DNA of 64,000 nucleotides, from contig JAKCPI010015365.1 in assembly GCA_023213315.1 (NCBI GenBank), positions 1-64,000 of the forward strand, written 5' to 3'. Position numbers and translations under genes: made by a program. The notes under the pieces are model-generated. The model searched no databases and was not told the origin of the DNA. It saw only the letters and a program-made list of their open reading frames with translations. Source of the stretch: Euborellia annulipes (Eukaryota > Arthropoda > Insecta > Dermaptera > Anisolabididae). Shown piece after piece: positions 24,101-36,066 of the stretch (its first letter is position 1; every line of letters begins with the position of its first letter).

Positions 24101-24130
24101 GTTTCGGTCATTTTAAATGACCATCATCAG
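24101..24130 (-). ncRNA. Hammerhead ribozyme core
   Basis: The minus strand reads CTGATGA-TGGTCATT-TAA-AATGACC-GAAAC. All core bases are present and stem II has seven pairs. The base after the presumed stem III is G, so cleavage is doubtful. No inverted arms are evident. Confidence 0.6.
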
Positions 24131-24591
24131 ATCTGTAATCAAAACAAAAAATCTTTATAACAAAAGCAAAATATGTATGAGCTTACATAAATTTTATGTA
24201 TAACCTCAAGTAAAAAATAACAATAATGAAAACGTCAAAAAAGACAAAAAATTACATATTAACATTGCATTAGGTAGTTTTGGAGATATCTTTTTTCGGA
24301 CCAATTTCCACGGCCGTGATAATTTTTTATTCTTTCGGACACAAGGAGAGGTAAGGAAGAGGTAATTCTGCTCTGTTCGAATTATTACGAAAATGATTTC
24401 GAGTTATCGAGCGTATCAAAATACATACACCGCATTTTTTCAATTTACCGCAGTTTACAGCTCAAGACAGGGGCGTATATAGACATTTTTTTGGGGGGGG
24501 GGGGGGGGGCTGAACTCAAAAATTTTTTGCGGAAAATTTTTTTTTAAGAAACTAAATTTTTTTTCACACGAAATTTTTTGCGGAACATTTT

Positions 24592-24742
24592 TACTTTCTC
24601 TTACCTATGTATATATGTAATATATATATAGAGAGAGAAAGTATTGGATTCATGTCAAAAATTCGATGTCGAGATTTTGATGGATATACACGTTTTTGAG
24701 GTCCCCTGAATCCAAAAGAAGGTGGTTTTTGCGACATGTGGT

Positions 24743-24791
<49 letters not shown>

Positions 24792-25112
24792 GTGTGTGTG
24801 TGTGTGTGTGTGATGTGTGGGTGTGTGGGGGGGGGGGGGGGTGTGTGTGTGTGTGTGTTCAATTTTAAGCATGAAGGAATTGAGCTATGAGGCTGAAATT
24901 TTATATATAAGTTAAACACCCCCCGGGACCGGAAAAATAAGCTTTTTAATCAAAATCGGGCAAAGAGTACTAGTACTTTACTGATGTACTTTTTCAGTTT
25001 TTTTCGATTTTCTCAAAATTCGCCTTAACGATTTTTTTTTTTAATTCAAAAAATCATTTATTTTTTAGATTCTCTTTAAAATGTGTATTCTCATTTTGCC
25101 ATTGAAATCTTT
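24592..25112 (+). mobile_element. H6: H element, 3' truncated
   Basis: Intact 5' hairpin after a T-run. The internal microsatellite has expanded into poly-G/TG (24738-24858). Sequence leaves the family near 25112. Confidence 0.75.
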
Positions 25113-25579
25113 GGTCTTATATTAGCTGACTAACTAAAATCTGGGCCTCTTATTTTAACCATATAATTAGCTTAACTAAAACTGAAAAGTCATCATCAAT
25201 TAGCATACTCAAGGAATAGTTAGTTAATTAGAAGTGAAGCAACCGGCCCTAAATATTTAATCTCCAAACAATCAAATCTAATCTCAACAAGCTTCTCATT
25301 TTATTCATTTTTCCTCATAGTTCCTGATTGTATGTGACCATTGTTTTTATTTGTATGCCATTTTGTTGGATTCTATCACGCCCCTAATTATTTCAAATCA
25401 TTTTCACCATCGCTATTTCAATTTTAAATATTTGTCGTAAAAATCAAGCAGTACAATAATTATTATCATTTTCAAAAACTAAATGAAGATAATTACATTC
25501 TCTATTTTGATTTGAAAAAGCTGAAATTATACCCGAGGTAGGAAGTTGAGTTTGCGAGGGCTCCAAAATTACCAAAAAT

Positions 25580-25974
25580 AGGGATGGAAAAAGCGTTCGA
25601 AAAGTCGATTTTCGATTTGATATTTTTCGATTCTCGGAATCGATTAATCATTTCTGAAAAGTCGACTTTTTAAAAACCTCTATAACTCGATTTTAGGAGA
25701 TACACAGTAAATATTAAATATATTTATTCTTCACTAACCGATCTCAGAAACCGTGTTGATTGGGTGTTATGTGTAGAATTTTAAAGAAAGATGAAAGTCA
25801 ATCAATGAAAACGTTACAAACTCCATCACCATCTGATACTAAGTATTGTAAGAAAAAGTCGAAGTCGTCCAGTGAGAATCGATTCTAATCGACTTGAAAG
25901 AGTTTCAACTCGATCGATTATTTTCAGTAAAAGATCGATTCTTGACTAAAATCAGAGTCGATTTTTCCATCCTT
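25580..25974 (+). mobile_element. Q2: Q-family element with internal deletion
   Basis: TAGGGATGGAAAAAGCG...CAGAGTCGATTTTTCCATCCTTA. Recurrent TCGATT/AATCGA blocks near both ends. Shorter than Q4 (about 600 bp). Confidence 0.75.
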
Positions 25975-25977
25975 AGG

Positions 25978-26655
25978 CTAAAACAATCAATTTGGAACCC
26001 TGTGTATTGTAATTTACGAATTCCTCGTACAAACAGCTAAAGACGAATAGTAGCCGAAAGTAAAACAAATTTGAATCAATTCTTCGGTTCAGGGATTCTA
26101 ACAATAAAAAGATGCGCCTTTTTTCGGAGAATATTTACAAACAAATTCAACCTCATTACATACAGTTGATCCTCCCTTGGCTGGAGTTGTTTTTCGTCTT
26201 TTTCTTTCTCTCTCTTTATATCGAAAGCAAACCTAAGCATCTGCCTTTCTTCCTTTACTCCCCCGCATATCACAACACAACACTCGTTGTTACGCTTACA
26301 CCCACCCTTGAGTCAGTCATCCCCCCACATACTCAGTTCCGAACGAAAATAGACCTTCCGTTCCGCAAGGGTGGCAACTAAACCCGGCGTCATATTAGAA
26401 GGAATTTATTGGTATGTGTGGGAAAATTGCGTTTTATTCACCGAACAAATCGATCTATCATTCAATGTCATACTGAGTTGGAAAATCTCTCTAAACAAAA
26501 AGTATATATATTTGATAACTATTGCGCCTTAACTAGGTTAAACTGACAAGAAATTGTCTTTTTTTTTGACATCAAAATATTGTTTATTTTATTTGACGTA
26601 CGAATCATAAATCGTTAAAAATAATAAAGAAAATTTGTGATCTTTCAAGGAAATT
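25978..26655. other. Stretch with no supported gene
   Basis: An 89-codon frame (26112-26381) is open but unrecognised and has no splice or start support. Confidence 0.4.
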
Positions 26656-26658
26656 ATT

Positions 26659-27023
26659 ATTTAACATGATATGTTGGTGGACCAAGGGGAAATTGAACAT
26701 AGGATCTCTAGCCTCCCGGGGCATCCGTGTGCTATCCATTGAACCAGACCCTTGATGGCCCACCAACAAAAGGCATATTCACAATCATGTTAAATACGAG
26801 TATATCCTTGATGTCTGTCCCCCTCCTGGTTTAAAAAACGGAGGCCAAGTGAGAATTTTTCTTTAAGATTTCTCACTTACTTACACAATAAGGGGAAGTG
26901 AGTTTTTGTTGGGGGTTCCGGGAGCTTCGTGCAATGGATACCACGCCCGGAAAGGCGGGAGATCCTGGGTTCGAATTCCGGGGGCTATCACCAACAAAAT
27001 GCATACTCACAATCATGTTAAAT
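26659..27023. repeat. G1: foldback with tRNA-like arms
   Basis: ATTTAACATGAT...GTTGGTGG on the left; CCACCAAC...ATCATGTTAAAT near 26757-26797 and again at about 26990-27023. The right part has an exact B-box GGTTCGAATTCC with a tRNA-like GCAATGGATACC upstream. Compare G2 at 55391. Confidence 0.65.
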
Positions 27024-27029
27024 ATATCT

Positions 27030-27256
27030 ACACTGTAAAAAGAAATTGTTGATTTTACAATTGTGTAGAAAGCAAATTACTTAAACAAAAACATATTAAA
27101 TTTACAAATGTATTGTAATTTTCGAAAGCCGTTTGAAAATTAGAGTGCAATTGTAATTTTAGAATTCCCAAACTGCTTTTAACGAAAATTACTAAACAAT
27201 GTATGTAAAATTACAATATATATTTTATTTTTCGAAGAACATTGTAATTTTAAAAT

Positions 27257-27292
<36 letters not shown>

Positions 27293-27630
27293 AAAAATAT
27301 TTGAAAGTTTAAATTTGTAAATTTAGTATTCCAAACAAAGGCGGATCCAGAGGTGTTTCTCAGGGGGGGAGAGTAATCTGGTGTGACTGGTCGCACAATA
27401 CACAATTTTTTTCTTAATTTCGGTAATTTAAAGGTGCATTCTGTACTTGTTTGCCAGAATATAAATACAAATCAAATTTTTAAGTAATTTTTTTTTTTTT
27501 TTTTTTTTTAAAGTTTGAAAATTTAAAGTTCCCATCTCGGGGGGGGGTAAAGGTAATTACTTCCTTTACCCACTCCCTGTATCCGCCCTTGATTCCAAAA
27601 CGCACCAGAATTAAGATTTTTTTTTACAGA
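27030..27630 (-). mobile_element. M4: M-family MITE split by a hAT
   Basis: CACTGTAAAAAGAAATTG...TTTTTTTTTACAG, interrupted by A2 at 27336-27591. Confidence 0.78.
27336..27591 (+). mobile_element. A2: hAT-type element in M4, 256 bp
   Basis: CAAAGGCGGATCCAGAGG...TGTATCCGCCCTTG with exact 8-bp duplication ATTCCAAA (27328-27335 and 27592-27599). Interior carries half of the H 3' hairpin (AATCTGGTGTGACTGG). Confidence 0.88.
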
Positions 27631-27631
27631 C

Positions 27632-28495
27632 TAGTTAAGACCGAATAATTTAAGCAAAAAATTATTATTTCGTGTTTATTTAGAATAATAAAGACCTCCA
27701 GGCCATATTACGTATTTTAGATAACAAAGAGTTAATAAAATGATCTATTATTCTAAAAAAGTAAAAAAAAAAAAAAATCCTTTTATAATTAATCATTTCA
27801 AAAGAGAAAGAAGAAAATAATAAATGAATGAATCCAGATTCAAATTCTGACAATTCATTATCAAACAAAAGGATAGAATTGATAGATTGAGGTATAAATA
27901 AATAATTATACCCCTATGTGTGTGTGTGTGTGTGGAATTCATCCTCAGCTAAAAAGCGAATTAGTCTGAGGGCTTTAGAAGACGGGGGGGGAGGGGGGGA
28001 GGGTTTATATACATGGTGACTCACAGGTGCCTCTCTCCCTTTTGCAAAAACACCCTCTGGGGGTGCTTACCCTTCATGTAACCCCCCTCCCCCTCCCCAT
28101 ATACGCCCTTCATTTATTTTTTTTTACCAAGGGAGGATTGCTTGGCATTTCTTGAATGAATTCAACTCTTGATAATTTTCTTGCAAGGATTTTCTTCTCT
28201 CATTTGTCTTTTGACTCCGAGTGAATAGAATTTTCAAGCTATTTGACTATATAGAGTATAATTTCAACAAATTGGGATGCCTTTCTTTGTCTCCGTTCCT
28301 TTTTCGGGGACATTCTTGTTTACTCATGTTGAAAAAAAAGAAAATTTTATATCTCATTTATTTAATAGACAACAAATTACAAAATTCTTTTTTTTTTAAT
28401 CTCTACTAACATAATCATAATTATTTCAAGTCCCGCCGCATTGGTTTGGTCATACGAGCATTAGTAGACATTAGTAGACATTTACAACCTCAAAA
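27632..28495. other. AT-rich stretch, nothing recognised
   Basis: Contains (TG)n near 27917 and G/C-runs near 27980-28100 that resemble hAT remnants, but no bounded element or gene. Confidence 0.45.
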
Positions 28496-28717
28496 TATAA
28501 AAAATCTGGTGTGAATGGTCGCACAGCACACAACTTTCTCTTACCTTCGATAATCGAAAGTTGTGTTCAATGCTTGAAACGCCAGATTTTTTGTGTCGGC
28601 ATATATTTTATATTTTGTTACTATGGCAACCATTTCTCCTCTTTCCTATGAAATACAAGAGTAAAGTAGTTTTCAGAAGATTTCAATAGTAAAGAATAAT
28701 ATACATTTTATAGAGCA

Positions 28718-29013
28718 AATCGATGTTTTTTACTCATTGTCAGTCTGTTTTGACTTGTTTTTAGGTCAAGGTTAATAAATTTGCTAGAAATTCATTTTTG
28801 AGAGGTATTTAAGGTTCTGATGATGACCGCCTTGGGGCCGAAACGGATAATAATACCCGTATCTGTAAACCAGAAAATAAATATCTCACAAAAATGAATT
28901 TCTAGCAAATTTATTAACCTTGACCTAAAAACAAGTCAAAACAGACTGAGTAAAAAAAAACATCATTTTGTAAAAGAAATTAATGTTTACCAGTCCGACA
29001 TCCTCAAATTAAA
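28718..29013 (+). mobile_element. Hammerhead foldback element, 296 bp, with 13-bp duplication
   Basis: Target duplication ATTTTATAGAGCA at 28705-28717 and 29014-29026; the host H sequence confirms the empty site. Arms of about 85 bp (28722-28806 and 28886-28968) are near-identical inverted copies. The hammerhead lies between them, and a 45-50 nt unpaired tail follows arm 2. Non-coding. Confidence 0.82.
28813..28848 (+). ncRNA. Hammerhead ribozyme core
   Basis: CTGATGA (28817-28823), stem II TGACC...GGCC with one mismatch, GAAAC (28840-28844). The cleavage triplet is altered (CGGAT instead of CGTC). Confidence 0.6.
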
Positions 29014-29396
29014 ATTTTATAGAGCATCTAAAAAATAATTGATTTTTGAATTTTAATTAAAATCGTTGTAGCGAATTTTGAGAAATTCGAAAAAAAAAAA
29101 AAAAAAAAAACTGAAAAAGTACATCAGTAAAGTACTAGTACCCTTTGGCAGATTTTGATTAAAAGCTTATTTTCACTCCTCAGGTGGGTGCCTAACTTAA
29201 ATATAAAATTTCAACTTCCTAGCTCTTTTCATTCTTGAGCTATTTTGTTCCCGAGACAAACATAGAGAACATGTCTCGAAACCCCTTTTTTTTAGATTCA
29301 GGGGACCTCAAAACGTGTCTATCCATAAAAATCTCGGCATCGAATTTTTGACATGAATTCAATGCTTTCTATATAGGCTATTTATAAAGTAAACAG

Positions 29397-29656
29397 TGCC
29401 CTCGGGGCTTAGTGTAGAGGTTATCGTGCTACCCTCGTATTCCAAAAGTCGCCGGTTCGGACCCCAGGCAGTCCGATAATTTTATTTAAGCCATTTGGAT
29501 ACCAAATGGCTTAAATAAGAATTCCTGGACCTCCAATATGTATATCCTCCAATATGGATATCGTCAAAAGTCTTATATGGCTTGAGTTGCCGAAAAGACT
29601 GTGTGAATGTGTGTGTTAGTGTGAATTAGAAAAGAGTGTGAGTGTTTAAAAAAAAA
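29397..29656 (+). mobile_element. tRNA-derived SINE (S3)
   Basis: Head TGCCCTCGGGGCTTAGTGTAG with B-box GGTTCGGACCC; tail TGAATGTGTGTG then poly-A. Target duplication AAGTAAACAG at 29387-29396 and 29657-29666. Confidence 0.85.
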
Positions 29657-30137
29657 AAGTAAACAGCAACCTCTAAATTTTAATTAGGCCTATATTTAAA
29701 ATGAATTTTATTTTAAAATCTCTATAAAAAGAGGAGGCACGAGAGGGGGAGAGAGGGGAATGGATAAATTCCCCTCCCTCCATTTTCATTGTTCATTTAT
29801 CTCCCTATCTCTCTCTCTCTCTGGTCCTCAATTCGTTGTGAATGATTTTTCTATCAAGTTTTTCATTACTAGAGATAGTAGAACCTATCAAAATTTATAG
29901 CAATCCTAGATACGCACACACACACACATCCCAATATATTGATTTTTTTTTATCCGCGCTTTTAAAAATGAGAATTTGATCTAGAGATACATTCCCCCTT
30001 CTTTTATTTCCTTAAAAGAACTTCTAGTACCGTACTCACAAAAATATTTCAGCTTCCAATTTTTCTATTCAATAAATGGACTCAAATGAGACTCTATTTA
30101 AATAAATATTCTTTTAAAGTTTCTACAAAATATTCTT

Positions 30138-31525
30138 TTTTATTTTCTCTAACCTATAGCCGCGGCTATATGTTAATATATAGAGAAAAATATTGGAATT
30201 CATGACAAAGATTCGATGTCGAGATTTTGATGGATATACACGTTTTGAGGTCCCCTGAATCCAAAAAAGTGGTTTTCGCGACATGGTCTGTCTGTCTGTG
30301 TCCAATTTTAAGCATGAAGGAATTGAGCTAGGAGTTTGGAATTTTATATTTAAGTTAGGTACCACCCTGAGACGTGCCCCGAAGCTTTTAATCAAAATCG
30401 GCCAAATAGTAGTCTACTAGTACTTTGCTGATGTACTTTTTTAGTTTTTTTTTATTTTCTCAAAATTCGCTCAAACGATTTTGATTAAAATTCATAAATC
30501 AATTATTTTTTAGATGCTCTTTAAAATGTATATTCTCATTTTGTGATTGAAATCTTCTGAAGACCACTTTACTCTTGTATTTCATAAGAAAGGAGAAATG
30601 GTTGCCATGGTAACAAAATTAAAATATTTTCCCATACTTATAAATTTTACATCTTGAATTCAAATATTTATTTATTTATTTTTTATTTATTTAAGGCAGC
30701 AGCAATAAAGCTGATAATCCCATTTTGTACAGGTTGTATTTTTTTTTTTTTTTTTTTTACATTCAAAAACATTCCAATACATTTTATTATTATTTTTCTC
30801 CTCTCCTTACATCAACCCCAATACTCTCAATTTTAATAATTCGGATGCAATGGCTTAATTATCTCATTAATATTAATTTTGTTTTATATTTAGTCTATTT
30901 TTGAAAACGTTTAAATTAAGGGCACTGACTGTTTCTTCTGGAAGCCTATTCCAGGCAGGCGTCACTCTGTTTGTGAGGAAGTGACTTCTCTGGCCAATTC
31001 GTGTCCTCTCTTTTGCCAGCTTGAATGAATGACCTCTTAGTCGCTCATTGTTCGACCTGGTGAATATTCTCTTGTTGTAAATATGATAGAGTTCATTTAA
31101 TATTTTGAACGTTTCGATGAGGCCACCTCTCTCTCTCTTCGTGGCTGCAGAGTTGGGATTTCTATTTTTTGGCACCGTTCTTCGTACATAAGTGTTGGTT
31201 TTTAGCTCTTGGTGGGGATTTTGGTCATTTTCCTCTGCACCCTCTCCAGGCGTTCTTTATCCTTTTTATAGTAGGGCGACCAGACTACATATAGTCTCAC
31301 ATAGCTAGTATAGGCGATTTTTATGAGGTCTTTGTTTTTTATGTTAAGCGCTATTTGGAGTAGATAAACAGAGGTGTTTGCTCTTTTTGAAACAGCGCAT
31401 ACTGTACTGTTGGAAACTAAATATATGTCGACACAAAAATCTGGTGTAACAAGCTCAGAACACAACTTTCGTTTACCGAAGGTACGAGAAAGTTGTGTTC
31501 TGTGCGCCAGGCACACCAGATTGAT
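30138..31525 (+). mobile_element. H8: H element split by the LINE fragment
   Basis: 5' part 30138-30660 and 3' part with the terminal hairpin 31387-31525; the two join as in H1. Confidence 0.78.
30661..31386 (-). pseudogene. 5'-truncated LINE (CR1/jockey-like) reverse transcriptase tail
   Basis: Read on the minus strand, 31202-31340 gives a segment with VVWSPYYKKDKERLERVQRK and 30873-31175 gives RERGGLIETFKILNE, RGHSFKLAKER, NRVTPAWNRLPEE and FKNRLN. This is the usual order at the C-terminal end of non-LTR retrotransposon reverse transcriptases (WSPY.KKD...LE.VQR; RRGDLIETYKIL; F.NRV...WN.LP..VV; F...L). The two parts are in different frames, so at least one frameshift is present. The 3' side ends in AAATAAATAAAT-type repeats near 30661-30690. 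The 5' end is cut off and joins H8 sequence directly at about 31386: H8 resumes with TACTGTACTG. It is a dead 3' fragment of about 0.7 kb inserted in H8. Confidence 0.85.
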
Positions 31526-31631
31526 TTTGTTTGTAAATATTTGAACGCATAAATTGGCAAATTTAGTAGATAAATGCACAGTAGTTATCATTTACAAGCG
31601 AAATTTGTAAATTTAAATGTTTTTTACAGTG
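31521..31631 (-). repeat. M5: M-family end fragment
   Basis: Right-hand M sequence ending TTTTTTACAGTG. Confidence 0.65.
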
Positions 31632-31662
31632 CTTTTAACACCTCTCTTTCAACATAAGATTA

Positions 31663-31699
31663 CTGATGATAAACGAATTAATAAGTTGACCGAAACGTC
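31663..31699 (+). ncRNA. Hammerhead ribozyme core, solitary
   Basis: CTGATGA (31663-31669), a weak stem II, GAAACGTC (31692-31699). No inverted arms are seen. Confidence 0.5.
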
Positions 31700-32386
31700 T
31701 CTGGTTTTACGGAAATGGATAAGATTTTTTCTTTTTCTACCATTCCTCCAACCTGCCTTTAAAAATTAACATTTCTTCACCTGTTTGTTTTCTTTTGCTA
31801 AGAAATTGCAGATTAGCTCTATATCCTCTTTAAAAAAAATCTGAGACAAATGAAGTTGGAATTTTTTTTTTTTTTTTTTTTTTTTTTCAAAAGAGAATAA
31901 AATATTTATCCAAGTAAATAAAGGAGAAAAAATAGCGAGGTTAAGAGGTTTTGTTTGTAATTTTTTTTTTTTTTCCTTTTCTTATGGAAAGAGAGAAGAT
32001 GGAAGAAATTTTCTAGAATCACAAAGATCAATGAAGGTGAATTTGTTTTATGTTATATAAATTGTATTACACGTTACAAAAGAATTCAGGTTTGAAGGGG
32101 CTAAGAGGATCAAAGCCTGGATTGTTTTTGTTTGTACACTGGTGGGAACAACGTTATCACAAAAAAAATCATATTATATAGCCTACTACTATTCAAAATT
32201 CAAATTCACTTTAAAATTATTATTTGAAATTCCTACCGGGGTCCTCGTTTTTTTACTAGAATGCTTCCGTGCACGAAGACACACACCTCAAACCCTACAG
32301 TCCTGTGGCCGTAGCTATCTACCGGCACGCAGTGAAGTTACATTATTTCCTATCTCTAACTCCTCCACCTGCTTTAGATTATATCT

Positions 32387-32975
32387 TAGGGATGGAAAAT
32401 TCGACTCTGACTTTAGTCATGAATCGATCTTTTACTGAAAATAATCGACTTTTTAGAATCGAGTTGAAACTCTTACAAGTCGATTAGAATCGATTCTCAT
32501 TGGACGACTTCGACTTTTTTCTTACAATACTTAGTATCCGATGGTAATATAGTTTGTAATGTTTTCATTGATTGACTTTCACCTTTCTTTTAAAACCTAC
32601 ACATAACACACCAATCAACATGCTTTCTAAGATCGATTAGTGAACATATGTGGCATCCTTAATTCCTCCATTTTAATATTTTGATGTTTTATTTTGACAC
32701 TCAACTTTCATATTGCCCAAGGGGCTTGGAGTAGTTGGTAGCGTGCCTACCTTCTATACCGAACGTCTCGGGTTCGGACCCCAGGCAGTCCGATAATTTT
32801 ATTTAAGGCATTTGGATACCAAATGACTTAAATAAAAATGCCTGGACCCCACAATTGATATATTAAACATACTGATTATCGTCAAAGTCTTAAATGGCCT
32901 CAGTTGCCGAAAAGGCTGTGTGAATGTGTGTGTGAATGTGAGTGTGAATGAGAAAAAAAGTGTGAATGTTTTAAA

Positions 32976-33009
<34 letters not shown>

Positions 33010-33455
33010 TATTTTATTTTAATGTTCGGTGCCATATCACGTGCAATTTCTGAATAAAATATTCTTTTATACAAATATTGAAAATGAAAATTATGCTTAT
33101 TATGCTTGCTTATTTATGCTTTTTATTGAAATATTGCTTTAAGAACGTGCTATCTATTAAGGAGTAATCTTCCAATTGAGAATTGCATATGATCCTCTTA
33201 CAACTAACAATTATTGAAAATATTTGTGTGTGTTGTATTTAATAAAATGTTTAAATACTTAATAAATCTTATAAATAAATAAATATATTTATATAATATT
33301 TAATATTTACTGGGTATCTCCTAAGCACGAGTTATAGAGTTCTTAAAAAGTCGAAAATCGACTTTCAGAAATGATTAATCTTTTCCGAGAATCGAAAAAT
33401 ATCCAGTCGATTCCAAAATCGAAAATCGACTTTTCGAGCGCCTTTTCCATTCCTT
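32387..33455 (-). mobile_element. Q3: Q-family element containing a SINE
   Basis: TAGGGATGGAAAATTCGACT...GAGCGCCTTTTCCATTCCT. Interrupted by the SINE at about 32718-32998. The flanking duplication is not clear. Confidence 0.78.
32718..32998 (+). mobile_element. tRNA-derived SINE (S4) in Q3
   Basis: GCCCAAGGGGCTTGGAGTAG head, B-box GGTTCGGACCC, TGTGTGTGAATG tail and a long poly-A. Short duplication TTTCATATT on both sides. Confidence 0.82.
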
Positions 33456-34046
33456 TCTAGCTTTGGGAGGATGTCCTTGTTCGAGGAGGGACTCCCTCAG
33501 CACTCCTTTCGAAGAATGCATCACTGAGAGGGAACCTTCTTTACGTTCCTTCCACAGGACGGGATGTCACAGTAACTCCCTCACCTCATAGAGTTTCCTG
33601 GGAGCTATTGTGATCCACTTTAAAAACAATTGTTAAAAACAAAAACAAAATCAAAATGTATTTAATTATCATTACTTTGGCAACTATTCTTTTCTAGTTT
33701 GTATCAAAGTAGGCACGAGTGAATGATAGATAGATTTTTTTTTTTATTCGAGAGAGGAGATCGAATAAAACGGCAACCCCGGGAAAAAAAGGAACGTTTT
33801 TATTGGTCTTAAATCAATTACACGAGCAAATAGGCCAGTCAAAGCACTTGTCAATAAATTATCGTAAGAATGAAACGTTATATTAATATATATTTTCCAA
33901 CGAGATAAATGTTTTGAAACAATAAATAAATCGTAAATAAAAAAAAAATTTAATTATTTTGTAAGCCTGATATCAAAAGCAATTTAAAACAGATAGATAA
34001 ATTATTTATATTTTGTTTTTCTCTTACGTCTGTTAATATACATATA

Positions 34047-35344
34047 TAGACCCTGTTATGCATTAGTGTGTCATGCGCCAAAAAATTCAAAATTGAGTTA
34101 AACAAGGAATATTGTTTCAAATGCTATAATTAATAATATTTTTTATGAAATATATCTTAAAAAAAATTTATATTTAATGTAAAAGCTTAAAATTATTTTT
34201 ACAATATTTCAATGCAGAATTTTCATTTTGCATTTATGCGTCAAGTGCAAGATATCGTAAAAAACTATACATTTGAGATATTAATTGCTGGGTTTAAGTA
34301 TTTTCAATTACGAACACCAGCATAACTATTGTTTAGTAGTATTTAATTTATTTCAAATTTATATAGACTATTATATTCTAGTTGTTGAATTTTAATACAA
34401 GTATTTCATAACCTACAAAAATTTTCTCTGAATTCGTAGATGTCAAAATATAATTTAATTTAATTCTTAGATATTATTCCTGATAATGAAGATGAGCATC
34501 AGTGCGATTTCGAAAAGACAACAAAACAAGGGCGGATCCAGAGGTGTTTCTCGGGGGGGGCAATCTGGTGTGACTCGTCGCACAGCACACTATTTTTTTT
34601 TAATTTCGGTAATTTAAAAGCGCATTCTGTACTTCTTTGCCAGAATATAAATACACATCAAATTTTTAAGTATTAATTTTAAAAATTTTACATTCAAAAT
34701 AAATTTTTTTTGTGAAAAAAAGGTATTTTTTCGAATCTGCGGGGGGGGGGGGTAATTACCCCATTTACCCCCCCCCCCCTTGTATCCGCCCTTGCAACAA
34801 AATAAATAACATTAAGTCGATTTCATTATTATAACTTTGATTGTCGGTTTCCATTTTATTATTCAGGAATTAATTGATGAGAAAATTTTGTTATCACTTT
34901 GTATTTATTTTAAAATATTAATACTATTTAAAATTTATTAATGTAATTTTGATAAAAAGTTTCCATGCTTCTAGTATTAAATATAACCATAAAAGAACTT
35001 CCGTTTTAATTTTTGAATTATAAACCTAAAATTATTTTATTAATTTATAAATAGTGCATAGATTAATTTGCAATCAAAAGACTTTGAAGCATTTTTACAT
35101 TTATATATTGGACTTAGAGAATTTTGCAATAATAATTTTTTATATTTTGTTGTTTTTCTCTAAATTAGTCGTATTTTTAGAGATAATTTATGAATATTTG
35201 CCATAATTACAGTATTTACTTGCACAATTGACAAACAAAATGATATATAATCTAATCAAAACAATTTAAATCAGAAAAACTTTAATGTTGATTTTCTCAA
35301 ATCTCGGTACCTGGCGCTTGACACACAATTGCGTAACAGGGTCT
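34047..35344. mobile_element. E2: long GGACCCTG-type element containing a hAT
   Basis: AGACCCTGTTATGCATTAG at the left and its complement ending GCGTAACAGGGTCT at the right; about 1.3 kb. Same ends as E1 but with a longer AT-rich interior. No transposase frame is visible. Contains A3. Confidence 0.72.
34527..34794 (+). mobile_element. A3: hAT-type element in E2, 268 bp
   Basis: CAAGGGCGGATCCAGAGG...TTGTATCCGCCCTTG, exact 8-bp duplication CAACAAAA (34519-34526 and 34795-34802). Carries the same captured H-hairpin half as A2. Confidence 0.88.
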
Positions 35345-36066
35345 ATATATAGAGAGAGTTGGATTCATGTCAAAAATTCGATGTCGAGATGGATCTACAC
35401 GTTTTGAGGTACCCTGAATCCAAAAAAGTGTTTTTCGCAACATGGTCTGTCTGTCTGTGTGTATGTGTGTGTGTGCGTCTGTGAACAAAATATCTCAAGA
35501 ACCAAAAGAGCTAAGAGGTTGAAATTTTATATTTAAGTAAGCTACCCCCCTGGGACGTGACACGAAGGCAAAATCGGCCAAAGAGTACTAATACTTTAAA
35601 CTCGATGTCTCATAATACCTCTGCGGAGAGAGACACACCATATAAAATTTGTGTGAATTTTTTCACTTTCTGAGTGATAAAAATCTTTTTTAATTTAGAA
35701 GTTTAAAAGCAAATTATTTATTTTGAATAAATAATTCATTTGGAAATAAAGTTAATATCAATAATTAATGGAGGGAAAGGTTTTTAGGGGGATAAATACA
35801 TAAATACATGCCATTTGGGGAGGGGGGATTTGTTTGAGCGATATAACGATGGTAATTATTTATCGTTTTGATAAAGAGCTGAGATATAAAGGTTTAATAA
35901 CGAAAATGTATTATCTTTTCGCATAATAGAGTGGAGAGATTAAGGGAAAAACAAAAGTAGAAAAAAGAGAGAAAGAGAGAATCAATCTAATTGTACTAAA
36001 CGAAACAAAAATAATGAAGAAAAGAAACATCATGCATGTATTTATTCCACAAATTTCTCCTAAAAT

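Larger units (their letters stand above)
28500..29375 (-). mobile_element. H7: H element split by a hammerhead foldback
   Basis: Runs from an intact 3' hairpin (AAAAAATCTGGTGTGAATGG) to a degenerate 5' end. Interrupted at 28718-29013. Confidence 0.8.
32225..33617 (-). repeat. D1: D-family copy split by Q3
   Basis: 32225-32386 and 33456-33617 are the two ends of one D copy (compare D4): CGTGCACGAAGACACACACC on one side and CTGAGAGGGAACCTTC, GACGGGATGTCACAG on the other. Confidence 0.75.
34015..35597 (+). mobile_element. H9: H element split in its 5' hairpin by E2
   Basis: TTTTTCTCTTACG... up to 34044, resuming after 35345 with GAGAGAGTTGGATTCATGTC; 3' truncated near 35597. Confidence 0.7.

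Noticed and set aside
24591..24919. His/Pro/Thr-rich frames
   Set aside because: Translations of the expanded TG/poly-G microsatellite of H6.
26112..26381. 89-codon frame
   Set aside because: Low-complexity hydrophobic start and no recognisable motif.
26940..27000. Possible true tRNA gene
   Set aside because: The B-box is good, but no acceptor stem closes and the segment is part of a foldback repeat.
7320..35488. Recurring frames with MSRKPLFWIQGTSK-like text
   Set aside because: They recur because the H family recurs; stops and microsatellite differ between copies and no domain is present.
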